The notes: generated by a model not told the origin, from the letters alone. A stretch of DNA of 11,929 nt from JAWUVP01 sp034112285 (GCA_034112285.1 JAWUVP010000079.1:1-11929); one strand, 5' to 3'. Numbered from the stretch's first letter, positions 1 through 7,504 are shown. Numbers and translations are program-made.

Positions 1-2
1 AC

Positions 3-110
3 CAGGCCGTGCAGGCTAATATTATCGACTATATGATTATTAACTTATCTGCATTTGAACTCTTGATGTTCCAAAATGTTAGTGAAGCACCCGCTGCAAC
101 CACGCACTAA
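3..110 (+). CDS. Possible 3' end of a gene entering from the left edge (uncertain)
   Basis: One plus-strand frame is open from base 3 to a TAA at 108-110 and encodes 35 residues beginning QAVQANIIDYM and ending EAPAATTH. The composition (alternating hydrophobics, then an Ala/Thr-rich tail) would suit a protein C-terminus, but 35 codons can occur by chance. I recognise no family. If real, its last 32 bases overlap the 3' end of the convergent carboxylesterase gene. The other two plus-strand frames stop within the first 36 bases. Apart from this frame I see nothing in bases 1-78. Confidence 0.25.
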   Translation, partial: QAVQANIIDYMIINLSAFELLMFQNVSEAPAATTH

Positions 111-741
111 TATCCGCAATTTCCTGCCCACAAACCTCATGCGCCATTGGGTAGAACTGCGTTTCAAGTTGATACTGCTCAGCTTGCAAAGCTTCGCATG
201 TTAGCTCTGCGGTGCTCATTGGTATCACATCATCACACTCGCCATGCGCCACAAAAATCGGTAAGGCCTGGTTTGCACTAGATTTTTCTTCCGCTAAAAA
301 CTCAGCAATCGGTAAATAGCTAGATAGCACCATCGCCCCAGCCAATTTATGCGGGAAGCGCAACGCCGTGTGCAGCACCATGGCACCGCCTTGCGAAAAG
401 CCGGCCAGCACAATGCGCTCGTAGGGAATGCCTTGCTCAATTTGCGCATTAATCAACTCAACCAAATCGGCTTCGCTGGCCCGAATACCCACCTCATCTT
501 GGCGACTTTTGAGTGCTAAGCCGTAAATATCGAACCATGCGTGCATTTCAAACCCTCTATTTAACGATACCGGCAAAATGTTAGCCTGCGGGAAGATGAA
601 TCTCACCGCCAACTCTTCCGGGAGTTTTAATTGTGGAATAATAGGCATGAAGTCATCGGCAGTGGCACCTAGGCCATGCAGCCAAATCACGCAAGCGGTG
701 GCGGTGTTACTGGGTTCAATCGATTTGTAAGAAAGTTGCAT
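79..741 (-). CDS. Serine carboxylesterase / phospholipase family (alpha/beta hydrolase, Abhydrolase_2)
   Basis: This is a 220 aa cytosolic alpha/beta hydrolase of the carboxylesterase/acyl-protein-thioesterase-like family (Pseudomonas EstB type), expected to cleave short-chain carboxylic or thio-esters; the natural substrate is not evident. LHGLGA (residues 21-26) is the oxyanion-hole region. GFSQGG (114-119) is the nucleophile elbow with Ser116. HGECDDVIP (166-174) carries the catalytic Asp170, and PMAHEV supplies His201. Length is normal for the family (about 210-225 aa) and there is no signal peptide. The start is supported by GAGG five bases before the ATG. The gene stands alone: its stop overlaps a possible convergent frame, and divergent from it is the ATPase gene about 285 bp away. 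I found no clear promoter. The family call is firm, the substrate is open. Confidence 0.93.
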   Translation of the reverse strand: MQLSYKSIEPSNTATACVIWLHGLGATADDFMPIIPQLKLPEELAVRFIFPQANILPVSLNRGFEMHAWFDIYGLALKSRQDEVGIRASEADLVELINAQIEQGIPYERIVLAGFSQGGAMVLHTALRFPHKLAGAMVLSSYLPIAEFLAEEKSSANQALPIFVAHGECDDVIPMSTAELTCEALQAEQYQLETQFYPMAHEVCGQEIADISAWLQRVLH

Positions 742-891
742 AAAGGCCTCGTGTTAAATTTTGCGGCATTGTGACATAAAGACATTTTTTTTTCACTGAA
801 CATTGAACCTAGTGATTTTAAAATAAACATAACACATTGTTTTTAATGGAAAAATGTATATCCCGGTCTCTTTTTCACGCTAATTTATTCC

Positions 892-1009
892 CACGAACAG
901 AATCACCTTGCAAAGTTTGTTCGTGGAAATAACATTTTCTATTTACACGAACAAAACTGCCTGCTATACTTTGTTCATGAAAATCGCAATAAACACTGCC
1001 ACGAACAAA
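892..1009 (+). repeat. Array of five CACGAACAAA motifs in alternating orientation, 54-bp period (candidate operator)
   Basis: Five copies of a 10-bp motif are present: plus-strand copies at 892-901 (last bases GA instead of AA), 946-955 and 1000-1009, and minus-strand copies at 916-925 and 970-979 (the last reads CATGAACAAA). Plus copies start exactly 54 bp apart, and minus copies are also exactly 54 bp apart. Some bases between motifs are also shared from one 54-bp unit to the next, so this may be a decayed tandem duplication. The third copy overlaps the -35 box and the fourth overlaps the end of the -10 box and the start site of the promoter at 942-970. This is what repressor binding sites look like. 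The regulator is unknown; the ATPase itself has a winged-helix-like region and could be autoregulatory, which is inference. Confidence 0.75.
942..970 (+). promoter_or_regulatory. Sigma70 promoter of the AAA+ ATPase gene
   Basis: TTTACA (942-947) and TATACT (965-970) are separated by 17 bp, with an extended -10 TGC at 962-964. Both boxes are 5/6 matches to consensus. The predicted start is A977, six bases after the -10 box, leaving a leader of about 50 nt before the ATPase ATG at 1027. Position 977 is itself the A of an ATG that opens a 31-codon frame ending at 1072, out of frame with the ATPase. Motif copies of the 54-bp array overlap both boxes, so regulation by occlusion is likely. Confidence 0.8.
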
Positions 1010-1026
1010 GCCGCGAGAAACAACCT

Positions 1027-2469
1027 ATGCCCACCCAAAGCCACTCATTCACTGGACGAAAACAAGAGCTAACACAGCTTGCGCCTTTTTTAAAAAAAAG
1101 CACCGCCAGCCTTCTTGTTATTAAGGGGCGACGCCGGGTAGGTAAAAGCCGCTTAGCCGAAGAGTTTGCAAAAGGAAAAACGTTCTATAAATTCACCGGC
1201 TTAGCACCGGTAAATGGCATAGATGCCCAAGCGCAGCGGGACGAATTTGCCAGGCAACTCAGCACACAACTTGATGTTCCCCGCCTAACCACGCTCGACT
1301 GGGCCGAATTATTTTCATTTTTGGGCCGACTAGTACAACAACACCCCGTAATTATTTTATTTGATGAAATTTCTTGGATGGCGCAAGGTGACAAAACCTT
1401 TTTGAGCAAATTAAAAAATGCCTGGGAAGAATCCTTTAAAACAAATCCCAAATTAATTTTAATTTTATGTAGCTCCATTTCCACCTGGATTGAGAAAAAC
1501 ATAGTAAACAGCACGGGTTATTTTGGCCGCATATCTTGGACCTTACATCTTGATCCGTTACCGTTGAAAGACTGTAAGCAAATGCTTGTGAGCCAAGGCT
1601 TCAAGACATCTGATTATGAAATTTTTAAAATTTTAAGTGTCACCGGCGGCATACCTTGGTATATAGAGCAAATGAATGCCAAGCAAACTGCCGATGACAA
1701 TATACAAAGGCAATGCTTCACCAAAGGTGCTGTTTTAACCGAAGATTTTGACTTAATTTTTCATGAGCTGTTCATCAAACGAGATGATGTCTACAAGAAA
1801 ATCGTCAGTGCTTTAGCAAATGGCCCAGTGGATTATCACGCTATTTCAGAGCAAACCGGCTATCCTAAAAGCGGCCGTTTAACAGAGTATATCGAAGAGT
1901 TAACACAAGCCGGTTTTATTGAAAAACAACAAACTTGGTCATTAAAAACCGGAAATGCTTTAGCACTTTCTCAATACCGGCTAAGTGATAATTATTTGCG
2001 TTTTTACCTCAAATACATTGCACCTAAAAAAGCACAGATTGAACAAAAACGTATTTCAAGTTTTTCACTTGCAGCACTTTCAGGCTGGGAAGGCATTATG
2101 GGGTTACAATTTGAAAACCTAGTGGTCAACAATCGCCATGAGCTTTATGCCGCACTCAATATTAAGCCCGAAGATGTGGTTTATGACAATCCTTATTTCC
2201 AACGTCCCACCAAACGCCAAGCTGGCGTGCAGATAGATTTTTTAATCCAAACCAAGCATAACACGCTGTACATCATAGAAATTAAATTCTCTAAAAACAA
2301 AGTCGCTAACAAGGTAATTGATGAAGTAAAACGCAAAATCGAAAAAATCAACCTCCCATCTAATAAGGTCTGCCTGCCAATATTGGTTCACGTTAATGGC
2401 GTATCAGAACCTGTTGCCAAAGCAGGTTATTTTTACGACATTATCGCCTTTAACGAAATGCTAGCTTAA
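1027..2469 (+). CDS. AAA+ ATPase with winged-helix region and C-terminal PD-(D/E)xK nuclease-like DUF234 domain
   Basis: This 480 aa protein belongs to the 'archaeal-type' ATPase group (COG1672). The N-terminus FTGRKQEL (8-15) is the family's conserved FxGRxxEL motif. Walker A is GRRRVGKS (34-41), Walker B is IILFDE (109-114), a sensor-like LCSSIS lies at 147-152 and YFGR at 165-168. Residues about 255-300 look like a winged helix-turn-helix. The C-terminal DUF234-like domain has E363, D404 (QIDFLI) and E418-I-K420, the pattern of a PD-(D/E)xK nuclease active site. Cellular role in this family is unknown; DNA handling, defence or toxin-like activity are possible. The start fits the family's N-terminus, but the ribosome site is weak (GAGA at 1015-1018). 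It has its own promoter inside a motif array, no operon partner, and an AT-rich sequence that suggests a transferable module. Family call is firm, function open. Confidence 0.88.
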   Translation: MPTQSHSFTGRKQELTQLAPFLKKSTASLLVIKGRRRVGKSRLAEEFAKGKTFYKFTGLAPVNGIDAQAQRDEFARQLSTQLDVPRLTTLDWAELFSFLGRLVQQHPVIILFDEISWMAQGDKTFLSKLKNAWEESFKTNPKLILILCSSISTWIEKNIVNSTGYFGRISWTLHLDPLPLKDCKQMLVSQGFKTSDYEIFKILSVTGGIPWYIEQMNAKQTADDNIQRQCFTKGAVLTEDFDLIFHELFIKRDDVYKKIVSALANGPVDYHAISEQTGYPKSGRLTEYIEELTQAGFIEKQQTWSLKTGNALALSQYRLSDNYLRFYLKYIAPKKAQIEQKRISSFSLAALSGWEGIMGLQFENLVVNNRHELYAALNIKPEDVVYDNPYFQRPTKRQAGVQIDFLIQTKHNTLYIIEIKFSKNKVANKVIDEVKRKIEKINLPSNKVCLPILVHVNGVSEPVAKAGYFYDIIAFNEMLA

Positions 2470-2480
2470 TTCTTATTTTT

Positions 2481-2495
2481 TGGTAGAATTTTGCC
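2481..2495 (+). promoter_or_regulatory. Extended -10 promoter of lptM-lysA, predicted leaderless start
   Basis: TGG at 2481-2483 followed by TAGAAT (2484-2489, 5/6 to consensus) forms an extended -10 element. Exactly six bases separate it from the ATG at 2496, which places the predicted transcription start on the A of the start codon. No -35 box is seen at 16-18 bp, as is common for extended -10 promoters. No Shine-Dalgarno sequence stands at normal distance, although GGTAG inside the -10 region could be mistaken for one. Confidence 0.6.
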
Positions 2496-2615
2496 ATGAA
2501 AAAAATCTTACTCTACAGCTGCTTATTATTAAGCCTACTCCTGAACGCATGTGGCCAATCTGGGCCGTTATATATGCCCATACCGCAACATCACACCACC
2601 ACTAAGAAGGCCTAA
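2496..2615 (+). CDS. lptM: LptM, small lipoprotein of the LptDE lipopolysaccharide translocon (formerly YifL)
   Basis: This 39-codon gene encodes a short basic N-terminus (MKK), a hydrophobic stretch, and a lipobox ending L-N-A-C with the lipidated Cys19. The mature part begins CGQSGPLYMP, the hallmark of LptM (C-G-x-x-G-P-L-Y-x-P). In E. coli LptM binds the outer-membrane LptD-LptE complex and helps LptD mature with correct disulfides. The mature peptide here is only 21 residues with a His/Thr-rich tail. The TAA stop overlaps the lysA ATG by one base (TAATG), so translation is coupled, and the lptM-lysA pairing is the usual gammaproteobacterial context. A dedicated extended -10 promoter lies immediately upstream. 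Confidence 0.93.
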   Translation: MKKILLYSCLLLSLLLNACGQSGPLYMPIPQHHTTTKKA

Positions 2616-3868
2616 TGGATTATTTTACCTACAAAAACCAGCAGCTATGCGCTGAAGAGGTTCCCGTAGCTGACATTGCAGAGCAATACGGCACGCCCGT
2701 GTACATTTATTCACAAGCCACACTTGAGCGTCATTGGCATGCCTTTGACGATGGTTTGGGTGATTACCCGCATTTAATTTGTTACGCGGTAAAAGCCAAC
2801 TCCAACTTGGCTGTGCTGCAAGTGATGGCGCGCTTAGGCTCAGGGTTTGATATTGTATCTGTGGGCGAGTTAGAGCGAGTGCTTGCTGCTGGCGGTGAAG
2901 CCAGCAAAGTTGTTTTTTCTGGTGTGGGCAAATTACCCCATGAAATTGAGCGCGCACTAGATGCGGGCATTATGAGCTTTAATGTTGAATCTAGCCAAGA
3001 GCTAGAGCGCATTGCCAGCATTGCCGCCAATAAAAACTGTGTTGCCCCCATCTCTATCCGCGTGAATCCAGACGTGGATGCAAAAACCCACCCTTATATT
3101 GCCACCGGTTTAAAAGACAATAAATTTGGTGTCTCCCGAGACGAAGCCCTAAGCTTATACGAATTTGCAGCCCAATCACCACACTTAGATGTGTTAGGCG
3201 TGGATTGCCACATTGGCTCACAGCTCACTAGCATGCAGCCTTTCTTAGATGCGCTCGATCGCGTGCTCAGCCTCGTGCAACAGCTAAAAGAACGCGGCAT
3301 CACGCTCAAACATTTAAATCTAGGCGGCGGCATTGGCGTACCCTACACCAACGAAACGCCACCACACCCTAGTGAATACAGCCAAGCGGTCAAGAAAAGG
3401 CTCGAGGGGCAAGACATTAGTTTGATTTTAGAGCCTGGGCGCGCCATTGCAGCCAATGCTGGGATTTTGGTTACCCGAGTAGAATACTTAAAAACCCATC
3501 ACGACAAACACTTTGCTGTAGTCGATGCCGCCATGAACGATATATTGCGGCCCGCCATTTATTCAGCGATTCATAACATTATCCCTGTGCAGGCGCAAAG
3601 TCCTGCTGAGAAAAAAATATATGACGTTGTTGGCCCGGTGTGTGAAACCGGTGACTTTTTAGGAAAAGATCGTAGCCTGGCGCTACAAACCAAAGATTTA
3701 TTAGCCGTGCGCACCGCCGGTGCCTATTGCTTTAGTATGAGTTCGAATTATAATTCACGCACCCGAGCTGCTGAAGTGTTAGTTGATGGAATGCAAGTGC
3801 ACTTAGTGCGCGAGCGCGAAACCATTGCTAATTTATTTTCCCATGAACACTTGGTCACAAAAATATAA
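2615..3868 (+). CDS. lysA: Diaminopimelate decarboxylase
   Basis: LysA is a PLP enzyme that decarboxylates meso-diaminopimelate to L-lysine, the last step of lysine synthesis, in the cytosol. The 417 aa length is normal. Fold-type III landmarks are all present: YAVKAN with the PLP lysine K60, HIGSQ (199-203), GGGIG (237-241) binding the phosphate, EPGR (273-276), and CETGD (343-347) with the catalytic Cys343. SSNYNSR near the C-terminus supplies the last PLP/substrate contacts. The start is set by AGAAGG four bases before the ATG and by the TAATG overlap with lptM. dapF, its frequent neighbour and pathway partner, is not next to it here but lies about 6.7 kb away on the other strand. Confidence 0.98.
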   Translation: MDYFTYKNQQLCAEEVPVADIAEQYGTPVYIYSQATLERHWHAFDDGLGDYPHLICYAVKANSNLAVLQVMARLGSGFDIVSVGELERVLAAGGEASKVVFSGVGKLPHEIERALDAGIMSFNVESSQELERIASIAANKNCVAPISIRVNPDVDAKTHPYIATGLKDNKFGVSRDEALSLYEFAAQSPHLDVLGVDCHIGSQLTSMQPFLDALDRVLSLVQQLKERGITLKHLNLGGGIGVPYTNETPPHPSEYSQAVKKRLEGQDISLILEPGRAIAANAGILVTRVEYLKTHHDKHFAVVDAAMNDILRPAIYSAIHNIIPVQAQSPAEKKIYDVVGPVCETGDFLGKDRSLALQTKDLLAVRTAGAYCFSMSSNYNSRTRAAEVLVDGMQVHLVRERETIANLFSHEHLVTKI

Positions 3869-3891
3869 CAATAATGGTAACTGAACATATT

Positions 3892-4626
3892 ATGAAAACT
3901 TACTTAACGCCCATCCTTCTTACCAGCTTAGTGATGCTAAGCTCGTCTTTTACCACGCAAGCCGAAGAGGCTCCAAAAATTTGGAGTGGCAACGTTCAGC
4001 TAGGCTACAGTGGCACGGGCGGCAACACCACCGATAACAACGTAAATGGAAAATTTAATTTAAACTACAACAAAGAAAAATGGACCAATACTTATAAGCT
4101 AGAAGCACTTTACAGTGACTCGAACAGCGAAGTAACCGCCGAACGCTACTCGGGCACTTTTCAATGGAATTATAAAATTGCCCGTCGTTACTTTTTGTTT
4201 GCCAACAACAACACGGTGTTTGATCAGTTTAACACTTATGATAAATCGTATACCTCAGCCTTAGGTTTTGGTAAGCGATTAATCGAGGGTGGAAAAATCA
4301 CCCTGGATGCGCAAATTGGCCCCGGTTATCGCTATGCGCATATTGCTGGCACCAACAAATGTGAAGAAGATTTTGTGGGTACTGCTTCCAGCACCTTAAG
4401 TTGGATCATTTCTAAAACAGCCAACTTTAGCCAAAGCTTGTCCATTGATGATGGCCACAATAATGTGCAAACTAAATGGGAATCGGCCCTATCGCTCAAT
4501 GTTATTGGCAATCTTGGCATGCAAGTTTCTTATGCCATTACAAACAACAGTACCATTCCTGCCGACAGCGACAAAACTAAAAAAACCGACTATAGAACAG
4601 ATATAACGTTACTGTATGGTTTTTAA
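3892..4626 (+). CDS. DUF481 family outer-membrane beta-barrel protein (YdiY-like)
   Basis: From the ATG at 3892 this is a 244 aa protein with a clear signal peptide: MKTYL, a hydrophobic core, and probable cleavage after TTQA (residue 24). The mature protein starts at EEAPKIWSG and continues with alternating-residue strands rich in aromatic, Asn, Thr and Ser residues. It ends in LLYGF, with the terminal Phe typical of barrels inserted by the Bam machinery. The pattern W-S-G-N-V-x-L-G-Y-S-G-T-G-G-N-T near the mature N-terminus is typical of DUF481 (COG3137, 'putative salt-induced outer membrane protein'). Function is unknown. An in-frame ATG at 3874 would add six residues before the signal peptide; neither start has a good ribosome site, and I prefer 3892. 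It lies just after lysA on the same strand and is probably cotranscribed. Confidence 0.88.
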   Translation: MKTYLTPILLTSLVMLSSSFTTQAEEAPKIWSGNVQLGYSGTGGNTTDNNVNGKFNLNYNKEKWTNTYKLEALYSDSNSEVTAERYSGTFQWNYKIARRYFLFANNNTVFDQFNTYDKSYTSALGFGKRLIEGGKITLDAQIGPGYRYAHIAGTNKCEEDFVGTASSTLSWIISKTANFSQSLSIDDGHNNVQTKWESALSLNVIGNLGMQVSYAITNNSTIPADSDKTKKTDYRTDITLLYGF

Positions 4627-4634
4627 CGTTACGC

Positions 4635-6086
4635 TTATTTTTGCCAAAATGCCGGCGTAAACAACAATAATAACGTAAAGATTTCTAGCCGGCCTGCAAT
4701 CATGGAAAGGGTTAACACCCATTTTGAAGCGGCACCAATATGCTCAAAGCTATCGGACACGCCATCTATTCCCACACCAACATTAGCCAAGGTATCCACC
4801 ACGGCGCTAAAGGCGGTAAGTAAGTTCATGCCCAGCGCCATGAGCACCAAGGTTAGCACTGCAAACGTTGCAATAAAAATACCAATAAAACCCCACATGG
4901 CTTCAATTGTTTCAATGGGTAAAGCTTGCTTACCAAATTTAATTAAATACACCGCATTAGGGTGAATTAAACGTTTCATTTCACGCATGCTTTGCTTGCA
5001 AAGCAACACACAACGCATCACTTTAATGCCGCCGGCGGTAGAGCCACCGCAAGCACCAACCATGCCCACCCACATTAAAAGAACCGGTAAAAAAGTAGGC
5101 CAGGCGCTGAATTTTGAGTTTGTAAAACCGGTGGTGGTGGCCAACGAAATCACGGTAAACAAGCCGTGCATGACATCATCTTCAAAACTAGGGTACACGT
5201 GATTTATCATCAGGGTCGACAAGGTGATAACCGCCACCGTAATAATAATCCAAACGAAATAACGAAACTCTACATCATACCAATAATCCAAAAAACGCCG
5301 GCGTTGAAACACGGTGTAATGCAACGCAAAACTAATGCCACTTAAAAACATAAACAACATACAAATAATATCAATGGCATTACTGTGGTAAAAAGCAAAG
5401 CTACTATCATGCATGGCAAAACCACCGGTAGCAATGGTACTAAAACTTTCACCAATGGCATCAAACACCGTCATGCCAGCCACCCAATAAGAAAACGCAC
5501 AAGTCGCTGTTAAAATAATATAAATAAACCATAAGGCCTTGGCCGTTTCAGTAATGCGCGGTGTGAGCTTGCTATCTTTCATTGGGCCAGGGGTTTCAGC
5601 GCGGTATAGCTGCATGCCACCAATACCCAGTAGCGGTAACACTGCAACGGCCAAGACCACAATCCCCATACCACCTAAAAATTGCAGCTCTTGGCGATAA
5701 AATAAAATGGCATGTGGCAAATATTGAATGCCAGAAATAATGGTTGCGCCCGTTGTGGTCAGCCCTGAAACGGCTTCAAAAAAAGCATCGGTTACGTTCA
5801 TGCCCACTTCAGGCGTCAGGTAAAAAGGTAAGGCTGCAAAAGTACTGAGCACCACCCACACTAAGGTCACCACTAAAAAACCATCTCGCGTTTTAAGTTG
5901 TTGCCGATAATTGCGCAAAGGAAACCAACCCAGAAAACCCAACGCAAGCTCAAATACCCCGGTAATAACAAAAGGGCCCGTGGCACCATCATGATAGATT
6001 AACGACATCATTATTGGCACAACAACACTGACGCTAAACAGCATCAAAATAAAACCAATAATTCGAATAATTGCTTTAAATCGCAT
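4635..6086 (-). CDS. trkH: Trk potassium uptake system, membrane pore subunit TrkH
   Basis: TrkH is the inner-membrane channel of the Trk K+ importer and is gated by the cytosolic TrkA ring. At 483 aa it has the same length as E. coli TrkH. Membrane helices recur throughout from residue 7. The four pore loops of the KtrB/TrkH fold are visible: TTTGAT (110-115), TIATGGF (217-223), ATTTGF (316-321) and ANVGVG (434-439), each with the selectivity-filter glycine. CGGSTAGGIK (346-355) is the conserved loop of the third repeat region. The gene follows trkA by eight bases. Its ribosome site AGAAGG overlaps the trkA TAG stop, so the two are translationally coupled. Its 3' end is eight bases from the convergent DUF481 gene, with no terminator visible between. 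Confidence 0.97.
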   Translation of the reverse strand: MRFKAIIRIIGFILMLFSVSVVVPIMMSLIYHDGATGPFVITGVFELALGFLGWFPLRNYRQQLKTRDGFLVVTLVWVVLSTFAALPFYLTPEVGMNVTDAFFEAVSGLTTTGATIISGIQYLPHAILFYRQELQFLGGMGIVVLAVAVLPLLGIGGMQLYRAETPGPMKDSKLTPRITETAKALWFIYIILTATCAFSYWVAGMTVFDAIGESFSTIATGGFAMHDSSFAFYHSNAIDIICMLFMFLSGISFALHYTVFQRRRFLDYWYDVEFRYFVWIIITVAVITLSTLMINHVYPSFEDDVMHGLFTVISLATTTGFTNSKFSAWPTFLPVLLMWVGMVGACGGSTAGGIKVMRCVLLCKQSMREMKRLIHPNAVYLIKFGKQALPIETIEAMWGFIGIFIATFAVLTLVLMALGMNLLTAFSAVVDTLANVGVGIDGVSDSFEHIGAASKWVLTLSMIAGRLEIFTLLLLFTPAFWQK

Positions 6087-6094
6087 AAGACCTT

Positions 6095-7468
6095 CTAAAC
6101 AAACGTGGCGGACACTTGAAACAATTCCTCAACGCTCGTCACACGCTTGGAATCTTCCGCAAAAATTAACACTCTATCTTCGGCCTCAATAATTGTGTCG
6201 CGCTCAAAAATCAAGTCAGACTCGCCCCGCACAACCGCGCCAATTTCTATGCCGTGGGGCAGCTTAATTTTATTAATCGCCGTGCCCACCACTTTAGAAC
6301 TGGCAGCGTCGCCGTGCGCCACAACCTCGATGACTTCAGCCAAATGGCCGGGCAAAGTATACACGTGCGTAATATCACCTTTACGTATATGCGCCAAAAT
6401 GCTGCCCACCGTAATTTGCTGAGGTGAAATGGCAATATCAATTTCGCTGCCTTCGATCAAATCTACATACGCTAAGCGCTTCACTAAGGCCATCACATGG
6501 CGTACGCCTAAGCGTTTGGCTTGCATACAAGACATAATATTGGCTTCATCATCATTGGTTACCGCGCAAAAAACATCCATGTGTTCAATGTTTTCGTTAA
6601 CCAATAATTTTTTATCTGACACATCACCGTGCAACACGGTGGTGTTACTCAATTCATTCGCCACATGATCGGCGCGGTGCGTATCTTGCTCAACCAATTT
6701 AACTTGGTATTTAGCTTCCAAACTTTGTGCCAAACGAAAGCCAATGCCGCCACCGCCGGCAATCATAATCCGTTTGTTCACACTGTCTAAGTGTCCAAAA
6801 GCTTGCATCACTTTGCGAATATTTTTACGCGCACACAAGAATAATAATTCATCACCGGTTTCAATAATTGTTTCGCCGTCCAGCTTTAGCGATACGTCAT
6901 CGCGAAAAATGGTCATCACCCGCAAAGTAATGCCGCCAATAAAACCCGCTATTTCAGATAGCTTTTTACCAATTAACACCCCACCATAATAAGGTTTAAG
7001 TAATACCATGCGCACTTTACCTTCAGCAAAGTCATACACTTGTAATGCACCGGGGTATTCAATTAAGCGGCTAATATGGTCAGTAACGGTTTTTTCTGGG
7101 CTGATACACACATCAATAGAAATGACATCGCTACCAAACAAGAGTTTTTTTTCAAGATATTCTGCCGCGCGAATGCGGGCAATTTTCATGGGGGTTTGAT
7201 ACAAAGCATGTGACACTTCGCACGCAATCATATTCACTTCGTCATTGTCGGTTACCGCAACCAACATGTCGGCATCTTCGGCACCGGCTTGGCGTAAAAT
7301 ATTGGGGTAAGAGGGATGGCCAACAATAGTGCGCACATCAAACGCTTCTTCTAGCGCATGTAAGGCTTCACGATCTTTACCAACGATAGTCACACTGTGA
7401 TCTTCGTTGCACAAGGTTTCAGTCAATCCTTTGGCGACCTCATTATCACCTAAGATGATGATTTGCAT
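6095..7468 (-). CDS. trkA: Trk potassium transporter regulatory subunit TrkA (first RCK nucleotide motif degenerate)
   Basis: TrkA is the cytosolic NAD(H)/nucleotide-binding ring that gates TrkH. Its 457 aa contain two RCK units (TrkA-N plus TrkA-C each), as in E. coli. The second unit is intact: AGGGGIGFRLA (237-247) gives the GxGxxG loop and LVEQD (258-262) the acidic residue ending beta-2. The first unit is unusual: where E. coli TrkA reads GAGQVG, this protein reads GDNEVA (7-12), losing two of the three glycines. The beta-2 acidic residue (VVD in E. coli) is replaced by Gly30 in IVGKD. The rest of unit 1 is well conserved (GAEDADMLVAVT, 62-73), so this is not a frameshift. Translation begins at ATG 7468, with GGGA ten bases upstream. 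It is the first gene of a trkA-trkH operon downstream of the 6S RNA terminator. Confidence 0.96.
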   Translation of the reverse strand: MQIIILGDNEVAKGLTETLCNEDHSVTIVGKDREALHALEEAFDVRTIVGHPSYPNILRQAGAEDADMLVAVTDNDEVNMIACEVSHALYQTPMKIARIRAAEYLEKKLLFGSDVISIDVCISPEKTVTDHISRLIEYPGALQVYDFAEGKVRMVLLKPYYGGVLIGKKLSEIAGFIGGITLRVMTIFRDDVSLKLDGETIIETGDELLFLCARKNIRKVMQAFGHLDSVNKRIMIAGGGGIGFRLAQSLEAKYQVKLVEQDTHRADHVANELSNTTVLHGDVSDKKLLVNENIEHMDVFCAVTNDDEANIMSCMQAKRLGVRHVMALVKRLAYVDLIEGSEIDIAISPQQITVGSILAHIRKGDITHVYTLPGHLAEVIEVVAHGDAASSKVVGTAINKIKLPHGIEIGAVVRGESDLIFERDTIIEAEDRVLIFAEDSKRVTSVEELFQVSATFV

Positions 7469-7498
7469 GGTAATATTTTCCCGTTAACTCTAGCATAT

Positions 7499-7504
7499 AG
7501 TATA
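7499..7504 (-). promoter_or_regulatory. Possible -10 box of the trkA-trkH operon
   Basis: On the minus strand TATACT occupies 7504-7499 and would start transcription near 7492, giving a leader of about 24 nt that contains the GGGA ribosome site. I see no convincing -35 hexamer and no TGn extension, so this is a weak call. A promoter is expected here because the 6S RNA terminator separates the operon from upstream transcription. Confidence 0.4.

Noticed and set aside
892..1009. CRISPR-like spacing of short repeats
   Set aside because: The repeats are only 10 bp, alternate in orientation, and overlap a canonical promoter. There is no constant-direction repeat of CRISPR length and no cas gene.
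3874..3891. Upstream ATG for the DUF481 protein
   Set aside because: It would place six extra residues before a typical Met-Lys signal peptide and has no ribosome site; the ATG at 3892 is preferred, though the evidence is not decisive.
4702..5202. Plus-strand frames antisense to trkH
   Set aside because: They mirror the strongly conserved TrkH coding sequence and have no ribosome sites or family features.
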